From Mycobacterium triplex (GTDB lineage Bacteria; Actinomycetota; Actinomycetes; Mycobacteriales; Mycobacteriaceae): 64,000 nt of DNA. Position numbers and translations under genes: made by a program. Numbering within the stretch: the stretch's first letter is position 1; each line of letters starts with the position of its first letter. This document shows, piece by piece, positions 8,757 through 17,956 of this stretch. The notes under the pieces are model-generated. The model saw only the letters and a list, made by a program, of their open reading frames with translations. It did no database searches and had not been told where the DNA came from. Where the stretch lies: contig NZ_HG964446.1 in NCBI RefSeq assembly GCF_000689255.1, positions 2,346,012 to 2,410,011 on the forward strand, given 5' to 3'.

Positions 8757-9944
8757 ATGCTTGACTTTGGGGCGTTGCCACCGGAGGTCAACTCGGGGCT
8801 GATGTACGCGGGTGCGGGCTCGGCGTCGATGATGGGGGCGGCTTCTGAGTGGAATACCCTTGCCGCTGAGCTGAATTCGGCTGCCGTAGCCTACGACAGG
8901 GTGGTGAACACGCTGTCCAGCGAGGAGTGGTTAGGGCAGGCCTCGGCATCGATGGCCGAGGCCGTCACCCCCTATGTGGAATGGATGCGAACCACTGCCG
9001 CCGCGGCTGAGCATGCGGCCAGTCAGGCCATGTCCGCCGCGTCGGCCTTCGAAACGGCGCATACCGCGATCGTGCCGCCGCCGGTGATCGCGGCCAACCG
9101 TGTCAATCTGGCGCGGCTGCTGTCCACCAACGTGCTGGGCCAAAACACCGCGCAGATAGCGGCTTTGGAAGCCCAGTACGGGGAGATGTGGGCAATCGAC
9201 TCGGCCACCATGTACACCTATGCGGGCCGATCCGCGAACACCTCGGCGGTCAAGCCGTTCACCTCGGCACCCCATATGACCAACCCGGCTGGCACCGGAA
9301 GCCAGCAGTCCGCGGTCACGGCGGCCACCGGTACCTCGGCGGGTGCGGCGCAAAACACGTTGCACAGCCAGATGAGCAAGATCAGCTCGGCGTTGGGAAA
9401 GCTGTCCACCGGTATGCAGGCCGCCGCGCCGGCCGACGATCCGGTGAAGGACGCGCTGACCACGGGTCCGCTGGGATGGCTGGGTGATCTTATGACCTTC
9501 TACGCGCCGTTCTCCACCACGTTCTACAACACCGAGGGCCTGCCCTTCTTCTCCGCCGGCCTGGCCAACACCTTTGTTTCGATCGCGAAATCCACCGGCG
9601 CGCTCGGGGGGGCCGCCGCGGCCGCCGTGCCCGCCGCCGTGCCCGCCGTGACCCCGGCGCTAGTCGGTGGCGGCGGTGCGGTTGCCGCGGGGCTTGGCAG
9701 CGCGGGCACGGTCGGGAGCTTGTCGGTTCCGCCGGTCTGGGCGAACGGCAGCCTGGTGGGATCCGAGCACGCCGCGACGCCGGCTGCGATCAGCAATATC
9801 CGAGAGGCGCCGGACACCGGGATGGGAAGCGGAAACGTCATCGGTGGCCTGCCACGCGCCGGTGGGGGAGACGGCGGAGGACTCCGGACACCCAGATACG
9901 GCCTGAAGCTCACGGTGATGGCGCGCCCACCGTTCGCGGGCTAG
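8757..9944 (+). CDS. PPE family protein (PPE-SVP type), PE partner
   Basis: A 395-residue PPE protein that begins MLDFGALPPEVNSG. The conserved PPE domain covers about residues 1-175, followed by a Thr/Ala-rich linker and the GxxSVPxxW motif as VGSLSVPPVW. A GTG directly before the chosen ATG (8754) is an equally possible start; AAGGGG serves either. It is paired with the PE gene upstream, and the pair probably folds and is secreted together. Its stop is 2 bases from the stop of the convergent IclR gene. It resembles the first PPE at 7279 closely in the N-terminal domain, consistent with local duplication. Confidence 0.92.
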   Translation: MLDFGALPPEVNSGLMYAGAGSASMMGAASEWNTLAAELNSAAVAYDRVVNTLSSEEWLGQASASMAEAVTPYVEWMRTTAAAAEHAASQAMSAASAFETAHTAIVPPPVIAANRVNLARLLSTNVLGQNTAQIAALEAQYGEMWAIDSATMYTYAGRSANTSAVKPFTSAPHMTNPAGTGSQQSAVTAATGTSAGAAQNTLHSQMSKISSALGKLSTGMQAAAPADDPVKDALTTGPLGWLGDLMTFYAPFSTTFYNTEGLPFFSAGLANTFVSIAKSTGALGGAAAAAVPAAVPAVTPALVGGGGAVAAGLGSAGTVGSLSVPPVWANGSLVGSEHAATPAAISNIREAPDTGMGSGNVIGGLPRAGGGDGGGLRTPRYGLKLTVMARPPFAG

Positions 9945-9945
9945 C

Positions 9946-10761
9946 TCAATACGGAAGCCGGCCACCGAGGGCGCGGGTCACCTGGTCGGCAGCGCCGACG
10001 ACGTTGTCGGCCCACAGTTCGGCCAGCTCGTGCGAGAACCGAAAGCTGGGTCCGCTGATCATCAGCGCGCCCAGCACTTGACCATGCGAATCGAACACCG
10101 GGGCCGCGATACCGGTAGCACCTTCGTCGCGTTCGCCGCTGGTGATCGCGAAGCCCATCCGGCGCGCTTGTTCGACCTTGGCGCGCAACAGCTCTGGATC
10201 GGTGACGGTCGCCGGGGTGAACTGGATCAACTCGGAGCGCAGCACCTCTTGCAACGCCTCATCGTCCCAGGCCATCAAGACCCGGCCGGCCGAGCCGACG
10301 TACAGCGGAATGACTTTCCCGACGTGCATCTCGCGGCGGATCCCGTGGCGGGTCTCCGCAAGTGCGACACACACCCGAAAGGGTCCCTCGCGACGGAAGA
10401 AGCACGCCGTCTCACCGCTGGCGTCGCGCAGCGTTTCCAGGGCGGGCGTCACCACGTCCAACAGGCCCATGCTGCTCGTCACCGGGGCCGCCCAGTACGC
10501 CACCCGGGCCCCGATCCGGAAACGGTCGCCCACCCGATCGAGGAACTCCTCGGCCACCAAATTGGCCACCAGCCGCTGCACCGTCGACGTCGGATACCCG
10601 GTGCGGGCCCGAATCTCACTGAGCGTCAGCTCGGGCTCGGACAGCGTGAAGGCGTCCATGATGCCGCGAATCTTCGCCAATACCAGCAGCGGCTTCACGC
10701 CCGCGGACAACGTCCGCGCCGGCGCCAATGGCGGAATGTCCAGACCCTCGGCCTCGCTCAT
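9946..10761 (-). CDS. IclR family transcriptional regulator
   Basis: A 271-residue IclR-type regulator. The N-terminal winged helix has LTLSEIRARTGYPTSTVQRLVANL around residues 40-65, and the C-terminal effector domain has YVGSAGRVLMAW and GERDEGATGIAAPVF. The start is taken at the ATG at 10761, which has GGAGG just upstream; the reading frame extends 13 codons further. IclR proteins usually control catabolic and transport operons and sense small organic acids. The nearest candidates are the CoA-transferase/HMG-CoA-lyase pair and the MFS-PPE operon, which is inferred from position only. Confidence 0.9.
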   Translation of the reverse strand: MSEAEGLDIPPLAPARTLSAGVKPLLVLAKIRGIMDAFTLSEPELTLSEIRARTGYPTSTVQRLVANLVAEEFLDRVGDRFRIGARVAYWAAPVTSSMGLLDVVTPALETLRDASGETACFFRREGPFRVCVALAETRHGIRREMHVGKVIPLYVGSAGRVLMAWDDEALQEVLRSELIQFTPATVTDPELLRAKVEQARRMGFAITSGERDEGATGIAAPVFDSHGQVLGALMISGPSFRFSHELAELWADNVVGAADQVTRALGGRLPY

Positions 10762-10845
10762 GCCTCCATTGTCCCGGTATCCGCGCGGATAACGGCGCAT
10801 TTGCGCACCGCGGCGGCGGCCGACCTGCGGCGACGGCCCGACTCG

Positions 10846-10851
10846 TATAGT
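10846..10851 (+). promoter_or_regulatory. Candidate -10 element for the siderophore-interacting protein gene
   Basis: TATAGT matches the TANNNT -10 used by SigA-type promoters in mycobacteria. It would start a transcript about 25 bases before the GTG, just upstream of the AGGAGG ribosome site. No convincing -35 and no IdeR-like box was seen. Confidence 0.4.
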
Positions 10852-10882
10852 CGGCTGGGGCCGGGTCGGAACAGGAGGACAC

Positions 10883-11752
10883 GTGGCAGGTCGACCACTT
10901 CAACGTTTCGAAGTCGTCGGTACCCGACAAATCACCCCGCACATGGTGCGTGTGACGCTGGGCAGCGGTCAGTTCGACACCTTCGTGCCGAGCAACTTCA
11001 CCGACTCCTACGTCAAGTTGGTATTCGTCGCCGACGACATCGACGTGGCCGGGTTGCCCCAGCCGCTGACCCAGGACAGCTTCTCGGTGCTGCCGCCCGA
11101 GAAAAGGCCGTCGGTGCGGACCATCACCGTTCGCAAGGTCGACGCGGCGGCCCGCCAGATCTCGCTGGACATCGTGGTGCACGGCGAGCACGGCGTGGCG
11201 GGTGCCTGGGCGGCGTCGGCTCAGCCCGGTCAGGTGATCTATCTGATGGGCCCCGGCGGCGCCTACACACCCGACCCTGCCGCCGATTGGCATCTGTTGG
11301 CCGGTGACGAGTCGGCGCTGCCGGCCATCGCCAACGCGCTGGAAGCGTTGCCGCCCAACGCAATTGGTAAGGCGTTCATCGAAGTCGCCGGCCCCGACGA
11401 CCAAATCGAGTTGACCGCTCCCGAAGGCATGCAGGTGAACTGGGTCTACCGCGGCGCCCGCGCCGACCTTGCATCCGACGATCGCGCCGGCGATTTCGCG
11501 CCGCTGATCGAGGCGGTCACCACCACGCTGTGGCTGCCCGGACAGGTGCACGTCTTCATCCACGGTGAAGCCCAGGCCGTCATGCACAATTTGCGGCCCT
11601 TCATCCGCAAAGAGCGTGGGGTGGACGGCAAGTGGGCGTCGTCGATCTCCGGCTACTGGCGGCGCGGCCGCACCGAAGAGAGCTTCCGGGAGTGGAAGAA
11701 GGAACTGGCCCAGTTGGAATCCGGGGCGGCGTCGGCGAGCTCGTCAGCCTGA
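10883..11752 (+). CDS. viuB: Siderophore-interacting FAD-binding protein (ViuB/SIP family)
   Basis: A 289-residue protein, the counterpart of Rv2895c. The family is ferric-siderophore reductases that use FAD and NAD(P)H to release iron in the cytoplasm. The N-terminal FAD-binding barrel holds [12 protein letters not shown] (RxYTxR-like), followed by MGPGGAY and the [20 protein letters not shown]-binding segment. The C-terminal [13 protein letters not shown] is the typical SIP ending. The GTG start has AGGAGG 5 bases upstream. No IdeR operator was visible upstream, so iron control is not supported by sequence here. Confidence 0.88.
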   Translation: MAGRPLQRFEVVGTRQITPHMVRVTLGSGQFDTFVPSNFTDSYVKLVFVADDIDVAGLPQPLTQDSFSVLPPEKRPSVRTITVRKVDAAARQISLDIVVHGEHGVAGAWAASAQPGQVIYLMGPGGAYTPDPAADWHLLAGDESALPAIANALEALPPNAIGKAFIEVAGPDDQIELTAPEGMQVNWVYRGARADLASDDRAGDFAPLIEAVTTTLWLPGQVHVFIHGEAQAVMHNLRPFIRKERGVDGKWASSISGYWRRGRTEESFREWKKELAQLESGAASASSSA

Positions 11753-11775
11753 CGGCCGGCTGGCATTCTCTTACC

Positions 11776-12936
11776 ATGGCATTCGGCGCTTACCAGAACG
11801 AAATCTATTTCCAGGGCCTGGCCGGGGTGGTGCCCGCGCTGCCGATGGCGTTCTCGGAGTTGGAGGCCCGCGCCGAGCAGGCGATGCCGCCGTCGGTGTG
11901 GTCCTACGTCGCCGGTGGCGCCGGCGACGAACGCACGCAGCGGGCCAACCGGGAGGCGTTCGATCACTGGGGCCTGATCCCGCGCATGTTCGTCGGTGCC
12001 GCCGAGCGCGATCTCTCGGTGCAGATGTTCGGCCTGACCTTGCCGTCGCCGGTGTTCATGGCGCCGATCGGGGTCATCGGCATCTGCGCTCAAGACGGCC
12101 ACGGCGACCTGGCCGCCGCACGCGCGGCCGCGGCGACCGGTGTGCCGATGGTGGTTTCCACCCTGACCGCCGACCCGATGGAAGACGTCGCCGCCGAGTT
12201 CGGTGCGACGCCCGGGTTCTTCCAGCTGTACACGCCGAAGGATCGCGACCTGGCCGCCAGCCTGGTGCGGCGCGCCGAAGCCGCCGGCTTCAAGGGCATC
12301 ATCGTCACCCTCGACACCTGGATCCCCGGGTGGCGCCCGCGCGACCTGAGCACGGCCAACTTCCCCCAGCTGCGGGGGCACTGCCTGAGCAACTACACCA
12401 GCGACCCGGTCTTTCGCGCCAGCCTGGCGCGCCCGCCCGAGGAGGACCCGCAAGCCACCGTGCTGCAGTGGGTCACGACCTTCGGTAACCCGCTGACCTG
12501 GGACGACCTCGCCTGGCTGCGGTCGCTGACCGACCTGCCACTGATCGTCAAGGGCATCTGCCATCCCGACGACGCCCGGCGCGCCCGCGACGGCGGCGTC
12601 GACGGCATCTACTGCTCCACCCACGGCGGCCGGCAGGCCAATGGCGGCCTGCCCGCGCTGGACTGCCTGCCGGGTGTGGTCGAGGCGGCCGGCGGGCTGC
12701 CGGTGCTGTTCGACTCGGGGATCCGCAGCGGCGCCGACATCGTCAAGGCGCTGGCGATGGGCGCCACCGCAGTCGGCGTCGGCCGTCCGTACGCCTACGG
12801 TCTGGCACTCGGCGGCGTCGACGGCATCGTGCACGTGCTGCGAAGTCTGCTGGCCGAAGCGGACCTGATCATGGCCGTCGACGGCTATCCGACGCGCAAA
12901 GATCTCACCCCGGACACGCTTCGGCGCGTCGGCTAA
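11776..12936 (+). CDS. FMN-dependent alpha-hydroxy-acid oxidase, lactate 2-monooxygenase-like
   Basis: A 386-residue FMN enzyme of the L-lactate/glycolate oxidase family. It closely resembles, from memory, M. smegmatis lactate 2-monooxygenase: [13 protein letters not shown] at the start, [39 protein letters not shown]-like [15 protein letters not shown], and [12 protein letters not shown] (the family usually has NHGGRQ). The catalytic His-Gly-Gly-Arg is present. Monooxygenase members turn lactate to acetate, CO2 and water; some relatives are dehydrogenases, so the exact reaction is uncertain. It sits between viuB and xerC, genes that are adjacent in M. tuberculosis. Confidence 0.85.
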   Translation: MAFGAYQNEIYFQGLAGVVPALPMAFSELEARAEQAMPPSVWSYVAGGAGDERTQRANREAFDHWGLIPRMFVGAAERDLSVQMFGLTLPSPVFMAPIGVIGICAQDGHGDLAAARAAAATGVPMVVSTLTADPMEDVAAEFGATPGFFQLYTPKDRDLAASLVRRAEAAGFKGIIVTLDTWIPGWRPRDLSTANFPQLRGHCLSNYTSDPVFRASLARPPEEDPQATVLQWVTTFGNPLTWDDLAWLRSLTDLPLIVKGICHPDDARRARDGGVDGIYCSTHGGRQANGGLPALDCLPGVVEAAGGLPVLFDSGIRSGADIVKALAMGATAVGVGRPYAYGLALGGVDGIVHVLRSLLAEADLIMAVDGYPTRKDLTPDTLRRVG

Positions 12937-12969
12937 CGAGCAGCGGGCCAGGCCTGCGACCGTGGGGGA

Positions 12970-13866
12970 GTGCAGGCGATTCTCGACGAGTTCGACGAGT
13001 ACCTGAATCTGCAATGCGGCAGGTCGGCGCATACCCGTCGCGCGTATCTGGGCGACTTGCGCTCGTTGTTCGCCTTCCTCGACGAGCGCGGGACGGCGCT
13101 GGACGGCCTGAGCCTGCCGCTGCTGCGGACCTGGCTGTCCGGCGCGGCGGTCGCCGGGGCCGCGCGCACGACGCTGGCCCGCCGCACCTCGGCGGTCAAG
13201 GCATTCACCGCGTGGGCGGTGCGGCGCGGCCTGCTGACCGCCGACCCCGCCGTACGGCTGCAGGTGCCCAAGGCGCACCGCACGCTTCCGGCGGTGCTGC
13301 GCCAGGATCAGGCGCGCGACGCCATGGCCGCCGCGAAATCCGGTGCCGAGCAAGGAGATCCGCTGGCCCTGCGAGACCGGCTGATCGTCGAGATGCTGTA
13401 CGCCACCGGGATTCGGGTGAGCGAGCTGTGCGGCCTGGACACCGACGACGTCGACACCGGTCACCGGGTGGTGCGGGTGTTGGGTAAGGGCAACAAGCAA
13501 CGCACCGCGCCGTTCGGCGTGCCCGCGGCCGACGCGCTGCGGGCCTGGCTGGCCGACGGGCGTCCCGCCCTGGCCACCGCGGAGTCCGGGCCGGCGCTGC
13601 TGCTGGGCGCGCGGGGCCGCCGGCTCGACGTGCGCCAGGCCCGCACGGTCGTGCACCAGACGATCGCCGCGGTGGACGGCGCCCCCGACATGGGGCCGCA
13701 CGGGCTGCGGCACAGCGCGGCCACGCATCTGCTCGAAGGCGGGGCCGACCTACGGGTCGTCCAGGAGCTGCTGGGGCATTCCAGCTTGGCGACCACCCAG
13801 CTCTACACCCATGTCGCGGTGTCGCGGTTGCGGGCGGTGCACGATCAGGCCCACCCGCGCGCCTAG
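12970..13866 (+). CDS. xerC: Tyrosine recombinase XerC
   Basis: A 298-residue tyrosine recombinase, the counterpart of Rv2894c. XerC with XerD resolves chromosome dimers at dif. The N-terminal SAM-like DNA-binding domain (residues 1-90, [15 protein letters not shown]) is followed by the catalytic domain with Arg in [12 protein letters not shown], Lys in [22 protein letters not shown] and [15 protein letters not shown], giving the full R-K-H-R-H-Y set. The GTG start fits the family N-terminus. It is convergent with the M23 peptidase gene across a repeat-rich gap. Confidence 0.93.
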   Translation: MQAILDEFDEYLNLQCGRSAHTRRAYLGDLRSLFAFLDERGTALDGLSLPLLRTWLSGAAVAGAARTTLARRTSAVKAFTAWAVRRGLLTADPAVRLQVPKAHRTLPAVLRQDQARDAMAAAKSGAEQGDPLALRDRLIVEMLYATGIRVSELCGLDTDDVDTGHRVVRVLGKGNKQRTAPFGVPAADALRAWLADGRPALATAESGPALLLGARGRRLDVRQARTVVHQTIAAVDGAPDMGPHGLRHSAATHLLEGGADLRVVQELLGHSSLATTQLYTHVAVSRLRAVHDQAHPRA

Positions 13867-13913
13867 CGCCGCGTCAGCCGCTCAACACGGCGACTGTGCG
13901 CCGACGGCGGCGA

Positions 13914-14024
13914 CTGTGCGCCCAGGGCTTTGAGTGTGCGCCGGCGGCGCCGACACGCCGGGGCGGGCCCGCGTAGGAGCACACTCAACGCCGACGATGC
14001 ACACTCAAAGCCCTGGGCGCACAG
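13914..14024. repeat. Perfect 26-bp inverted repeat plus GTGTGC/GCACAC motifs between convergent genes
   Basis: Bases 13914-13939 and 13999-14024 are exact reverse complements (26 of 26), separated by 59 bases. The arms contain CTGTGCGCCCAGGGC and TTTGAGTGTGC. Further copies of the GCACACTCA word lie at about 13979 and 14038, the last including the stop codon of the M23 gene, and a second CTGTGCGCC lies just before the left arm. The element sits between the ends of xerC and the M23 gene and could fold as a bidirectional terminator; no T-run follows. Its family status as a mycobacterial intergenic repeat is inferred. Confidence 0.8.
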
Positions 14025-14043
14025 CCAAGGCCACTGAGCACAC

Positions 14044-14541
14044 TCAAGAGGAGCCGTCGAGCGGCTTGAGCCGGACCGGGGTGGACTTCAGCAGGCCCAG
14101 CGGGTCGACGTAATCCGCGCGCGAGGCCGGGCCCCACATGGCGCCCCAGTGCAGGCACGCCGAGGCCCGGCACCCGTCATGGCCGGCCGCCAACTCGCCG
14201 ATCACCGTCTGCGCGCTCACCTGCTGACCCACCCGCACGACGGCCCGCACCGGCTCGTAGCTGGTGTGCAATCCGCCGGGATGGGCCAGCGACACCACCG
14301 GCCGTCCCGCCAGCAGCCCGGCGAACACCACGGTCGCGGCGCCGGCCGCGTACACCGGCTGCCCGGGGCGTCCGGCCAGATCCACGCCCCGGTGCCCGGG
14401 CTTCCAGTTGGGCGACGGGGCGTCGAACCCCCGGACGACGGCCGGGGCGGGCCGCAGCGGCCAATCCAGCCGGCCGCCGTCGGCCGCCGCCGGGAACGCA
14501 CTGATCAGGGCCAAGCTCGCGATCAGCGCCGCCCACCGCAC
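14044..14541 (-). CDS. Secreted M23 (LytM-fold) peptidase-like protein
   Basis: A 165-residue exported protein equivalent to Rv2891. The first 20 residues (MRWAALIASLALISAFPAAA) form a signal peptide. The M23 domain follows, with the metal-ligand segment HRGVDL and the later LHWG that normally supplies the last His ligand. Family members are zinc endopeptidases or activators of peptidoglycan hydrolysis in the periplasm. It starts at a GTG. Its TGA stop lies within a TGAGTGTGC repeat copy. It is divergent from the rpsB operon and convergent with xerC. Confidence 0.85.
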   Translation of the reverse strand: MRWAALIASLALISAFPAAADGGRLDWPLRPAPAVVRGFDAPSPNWKPGHRGVDLAGRPGQPVYAAGAATVVFAGLLAGRPVVSLAHPGGLHTSYEPVRAVVRVGQQVSAQTVIGELAAGHDGCRASACLHWGAMWGPASRADYVDPLGLLKSTPVRLKPLDGSS

Positions 14542-14650
14542 CCCATGAGTTCAGCGTGGCGTCGACGACACGGCCACTCCCGTTTCCCCAAACTGTGCAC
14601 GCGGGCCGCACTGTGGACATGTGCTGGAAAAACCACCAGCTGAGTCGGTG

Positions 14651-14656
14651 TAAACT
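14651..14656 (+). promoter_or_regulatory. Candidate -10 element of the rpsB-tsf operon
   Basis: TAAACT follows a TANNNT pattern about 180 bases before rpsB. A transcript from here would carry a long leader that contains the hairpins described at 14733-14802. No clear -35 was found. Confidence 0.35.
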
Positions 14657-14732
14657 GCTCGTCGCAGCTCGTTCGCGGGCTGACTTCGCGCGTCTGCCCC
14701 GCGTCTCCCGTTGCACTAGGAGAACGCAGCGC

Positions 14733-14802
14733 ATGCCGGGCGGTCCCGTAACAGGGTCCGGCATCGCAGCAGGCGCCAGGGCCTGGCGTCAGCCGATGCC
14801 GG
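14733..14802 (+). promoter_or_regulatory. rpsB 5' leader with two mutually exclusive hairpins
   Basis: ATGCCGG at 14733-14739 can pair with CCGGCAT at 14758-14764, strengthened by an inner CCC/GGG. The same CCGGCAT can instead pair with a second ATGCCGG at 14796-14802, enclosing a CGCCAG-GGC-CTGGCG hairpin at 14774-14788. The layout, just before the ribosomal protein S2 gene, resembles leaders through which ribosomal proteins control their own synthesis. The folding is read by eye; function is inference. Confidence 0.5.
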
Positions 14803-14833
14803 GCGACAACCGACATAGAGGAATGGCATCACC

Positions 14834-15679
14834 ATGGCCGTCGTGACCATGAAACAGCTGCTCGACAGCGGCACCCACTTCGGGCATCAGACCCGTCGCT
14901 GGAATCCCAAGATGAAGCGGTTCATCTTCACCGACCGCAACGGCATCTACATCATCGACCTGCAGCAGACGCTGACCTTCATCGACAAGGCGTACGAGTT
15001 CGTCAAGGAGACCGTCGCCCATGGAGGCACCGTGCTGTTCGTCGGCACCAAGAAGCAGGCGCAGGAGTCCGTCGCCGCCGAGGCCACCCGTGTCGGCATG
15101 CCGTACGTCAACCAGCGCTGGCTGGGCGGCATGCTCACCAACTTCTCCACGGTGCACAAGCGGCTGCAGCGCCTCAAGGAGCTCGAGGCGATGGAGCAGA
15201 CCGGTGGCTTCGAGGGCCGCACCAAGAAAGAGATCCTGGGCCTGACCCGAGAGAAGAACAAGCTGGAGCGCAGCCTCGGCGGTATCCGCGACATGGCCAA
15301 GGTGCCGTCGGCGATCTGGGTCGTCGACACCAACAAGGAGCACATCGCCGTCGGCGAGGCCCGCAAGCTCGGTATCCCGGTCATCGCGATCCTGGACACC
15401 AACTGCGATCCCGACGAGGTCGACTACCCGATCCCGGGCAACGACGACGCGATCCGCTCGGCGGCGCTGCTGACCAAGGTGATCGCCTCCGCGGTCGCCG
15501 AGGGTCTGCAGGCGCGTGCCGGGCTCGGCCGGGGCGACGGCAAGCCCGAGGCGGAGTCCGCCGAGCCGCTCGCCGAATGGGAGCAGGAGCTGCTGGCCTC
15601 TGCTACTACGACCGCGACCACCACAGCCACCACCGACGCCGCTGGAGCTGCAACCGAACCACCTCCCACGGAAGGCTGA
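14834..15679 (+). CDS. rpsB: 30S ribosomal protein S2
   Basis: A 281-residue S2 protein, the counterpart of Rv2890c. It opens with [20 protein letters not shown], the S2 signature, and includes [10 protein letters not shown] and [16 protein letters not shown]. The C-terminal extension of about 40 residues is acidic and Thr/Ala-rich, as in other mycobacteria. S2 sits on the 30S head-body junction and is needed for S1 and mRNA binding. It is followed at one base by tsf, a conserved operon. GAGG lies 9 bases upstream of the ATG, and the long structured leader suggests autoregulation. Confidence 0.97.
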   Translation: MAVVTMKQLLDSGTHFGHQTRRWNPKMKRFIFTDRNGIYIIDLQQTLTFIDKAYEFVKETVAHGGTVLFVGTKKQAQESVAAEATRVGMPYVNQRWLGGMLTNFSTVHKRLQRLKELEAMEQTGGFEGRTKKEILGLTREKNKLERSLGGIRDMAKVPSAIWVVDTNKEHIAVGEARKLGIPVIAILDTNCDPDEVDYPIPGNDDAIRSAALLTKVIASAVAEGLQARAGLGRGDGKPEAESAEPLAEWEQELLASATTTATTTATTDAAGAATEPPPTEG

Positions 15680-15680
15680 A

Positions 15681-16508
15681 ATGGCGAACTTCACCGCTGC
15701 CGACGTCAAGCGTCTTCGTGAGCTCACCGGTGCCGGCATGCTCGACTGCAAGAACGCACTGGCCGAAAGCGACGGCGACTTCGACAAGGCCGTCGAGGCA
15801 CTCCGGATCAAGGGTGCCAAGGACGTCGGCAAGCGCGCCGAGCGCGCCACGGCCGAAGGTCTGGTCGCGGCCAAGGACGGCGCCCTGATCGAGCTGAACA
15901 GCGAGACCGACTTCGTCGCCAAGAACGCGGAGTTCCAGAAGTTGGCCGACGAGATCGTCGCCGCGGCAGCGCAATCCAAGGCCGCCGACGTCGACGCGCT
16001 GCGGGCCGCTGTCATTCCTGGGGGAGGGGCGACAACTACCGTCGAGCAGGCCGTCGCCGACCTGTCCGCCAAGATCGGCGAGAAGCTGGAACTGCGTCGG
16101 GCCGCCTTCTTCGACGGCACCGTCGAGACCTACCTGCACAAGCGGGCCGCGGACCTGCCGCCGGCCGTGGGCGTGCTGGTCGAGTACACCGGTGACGGCG
16201 CCGAGGCCGCCCACGCCGTGGCGTTGCAGATCGCCGCGCTCAAGGCGCGCTACCTCACCCGCGCCGACGTGCCCGAGGACGTGGTGGCCAGCGAGCGGCG
16301 CATCGCCGAGGAGACCGCGAAAGAAGAAGGCAAGCCGGAGCAGGCGCTGCCCAAGATCGTCGAGGGCCGGTTGAACGGCTTCTTCAAGGACGTCGTGCTG
16401 CTCGAGCAGCCGTCGGTGTCCGACAACAAGAAGACCGTCAAGGCTCTGCTCGACGAGGCCGGCGTCACGGTGACCCGGTTTGTTCGCTTCGAGGTGGGTC
16501 AGGCTTAA
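15681..16508 (+). CDS. tsf: Elongation factor Ts
   Basis: A 275-residue EF-Ts, the counterpart of Rv2889c, which exchanges GDP for GTP on EF-Tu. The N-terminal UBA-like domain has [19 protein letters not shown], with TDFVAKN in the core and [15 protein letters not shown] near the C-terminus. The length is normal for actinobacteria. The short GGGGATTT segment around residues 113-118 is a small linker difference only. It starts one base after the rpsB stop and is probably expressed from the rpsB promoter. Confidence 0.97.
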   Translation: MANFTAADVKRLRELTGAGMLDCKNALAESDGDFDKAVEALRIKGAKDVGKRAERATAEGLVAAKDGALIELNSETDFVAKNAEFQKLADEIVAAAAQSKAADVDALRAAVIPGGGATTTVEQAVADLSAKIGEKLELRRAAFFDGTVETYLHKRAADLPPAVGVLVEYTGDGAEAAHAVALQIAALKARYLTRADVPEDVVASERRIAEETAKEEGKPEQALPKIVEGRLNGFFKDVVLLEQPSVSDNKKTVKALLDEAGVTVTRFVRFEVGQA

Positions 16509-16540
16509 CCGCGCAGCGGGAGCGGCTAGCGTCTGTTGTC

Positions 16541-17950
16541 ATGCGACGCGTGCACGCTTTCGGTGACGACGCCCTCGGTGATCTCGACGCGACCGCCCTG
16601 TCCGAGGCCATCCGGGCCAGCTGGGTCGGCAGGACCGAGGTGGTCGAGGCGGCGATCGCCCGCACCGAGGCCGTCAATCCCATTCTGAACGGCTTGGCGT
16701 ACAAGGCATTCGAGCAGGCGCGGGCGAGGGCGGCCGCGACTCCCTCGAGCGCCTTCTTCAGCGGGGTCCCGACGTTCCTCAAGGACAACGTCGACGTCGC
16801 CGGACAGCCGACGATGCGCGGGGCCGACGCATGGGCGCCGCGCAACGCCGTCGCCGACGGCGAGTTCACCCAGCTGTATCTGGGCACCGGGCCGACGTCG
16901 CTGGGAAAAACGCAGATGTCGGAGTTCGGCTTCAGTGCGGCCGCCGAACATCCCCGGCTGGGGCCGGTGCGCAACCCCTGGGACACCGACCGCACGGCCG
17001 GGGCCTCATCGTCGGGTTCGGGTGCGTTCGTCGCCGCCGGTGTGGTGCCGATCGCGCACGCCAACGACGGCGGTGGCTCGATCCGAATTCCGGCCGCCTG
17101 CAACGGGATTGTCGGCCTCAAACCGTCGCGCGGCCGGCTGCCGCTGGACGCGGACCTGCGCCGGATGCCGGTGGGCATCGTGGCCAACGGCGTGCTGACC
17201 CGCTCGGTGCGCGACACCGCGGCGTTCTACCGGGAAGCCGAACGCATTTGGCGCAACGCCAAGCTGGCGCCGATCGGCGACGTAACCGGACCCGGCCGGC
17301 AACGGTTGCGGATCGCCGTGGCCACCGGTTCGGTCCGCCGCGAGTGCGGTCCCCAATTGCGCGAGCTGACCCTGAAAACCGCCGGGGTGCTCGAAGAGCT
17401 GGGGCACCGCGTCGAGCACATCGACCACCACCCGGTGCCGGACAGCTTCGTCGACGACTTCATCTTGTACTGGGGATTTCTCGCGCTGATGCAGGTGCGC
17501 ACCGGGCGCCGCGTGTTCGGCAACACGTTCGACCGCACCCGGCTGGACGCCTTGACGCTGGGCCTGGAGCGCCACACCGGCCGCAATCTGCACCGGCTGC
17601 CGGGAGTGATCTGGCGGCTGCGCAGCATGCGACGGCGCAGCGCCGAGTTCTACCAGACCTACGACGCGCTGCTCACCCCGACGCTCGCCGATCTGACCCC
17701 GCGGGTCGGTCACCTGGCGCCCACCGAGTACCAGCAGGTCATGGACCGGCTGATCGACTGGGTCGCGTTCACACCGCTGCAGAATGTCACCGGGGATCCG
17801 GCGATCTCGCTGCCGTTGGCCCAGTCGGCCGACGGGATGCCGGTCGGCATGATGCTCGCCGCCGACCTGGGGCAGGACGCGCTGCTGCTGGAACTGGCCT
17901 ACGAACTCGAACAGGCGCGGCCGTGGGCCCGAATCCAAGCCGATGGATAG
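16541..17950 (+). CDS. amiC: Amidase signature enzyme (AmiC-like)
   Basis: A 469-residue amidase-signature protein, the counterpart of Rv2888c. It hydrolyses carboxamides by a Ser-Ser-Lys triad. The lysine is in PTFLKDNVDV, the cis-Ser in ASSSGSGAFVAAG, and the nucleophile Ser in NDGGGSIRIPA. The C-terminal part carries TPLQNVTGDPAISLPL. The substrate is unknown. It follows tsf by 32 bases in the same direction, and its end is 6 bases from the stop of the convergent MarR gene. Confidence 0.88.
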   Translation: MRRVHAFGDDALGDLDATALSEAIRASWVGRTEVVEAAIARTEAVNPILNGLAYKAFEQARARAAATPSSAFFSGVPTFLKDNVDVAGQPTMRGADAWAPRNAVADGEFTQLYLGTGPTSLGKTQMSEFGFSAAAEHPRLGPVRNPWDTDRTAGASSSGSGAFVAAGVVPIAHANDGGGSIRIPAACNGIVGLKPSRGRLPLDADLRRMPVGIVANGVLTRSVRDTAAFYREAERIWRNAKLAPIGDVTGPGRQRLRIAVATGSVRRECGPQLRELTLKTAGVLEELGHRVEHIDHHPVPDSFVDDFILYWGFLALMQVRTGRRVFGNTFDRTRLDALTLGLERHTGRNLHRLPGVIWRLRSMRRRSAEFYQTYDALLTPTLADLTPRVGHLAPTEYQQVMDRLIDWVAFTPLQNVTGDPAISLPLAQSADGMPVGMMLAADLGQDALLLELAYELEQARPWARIQADG

Positions 17951-17956
17951 CCGGAG

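Noticed and set aside
10801..10882. Possible IdeR (iron) box upstream of viuB
   Set aside because: No sequence near the TTAGGTTAGGCTAACCTAA consensus was found. Only a TATAGT -10 candidate is present.
11653..13728. A 691-codon open frame on the minus strand
   Set aside because: It is antisense to the lactate-monooxygenase-like gene and xerC, both with clear family motifs. The translation is Arg/Gly/His-rich without any domain, a usual product of GC-rich codon bias.
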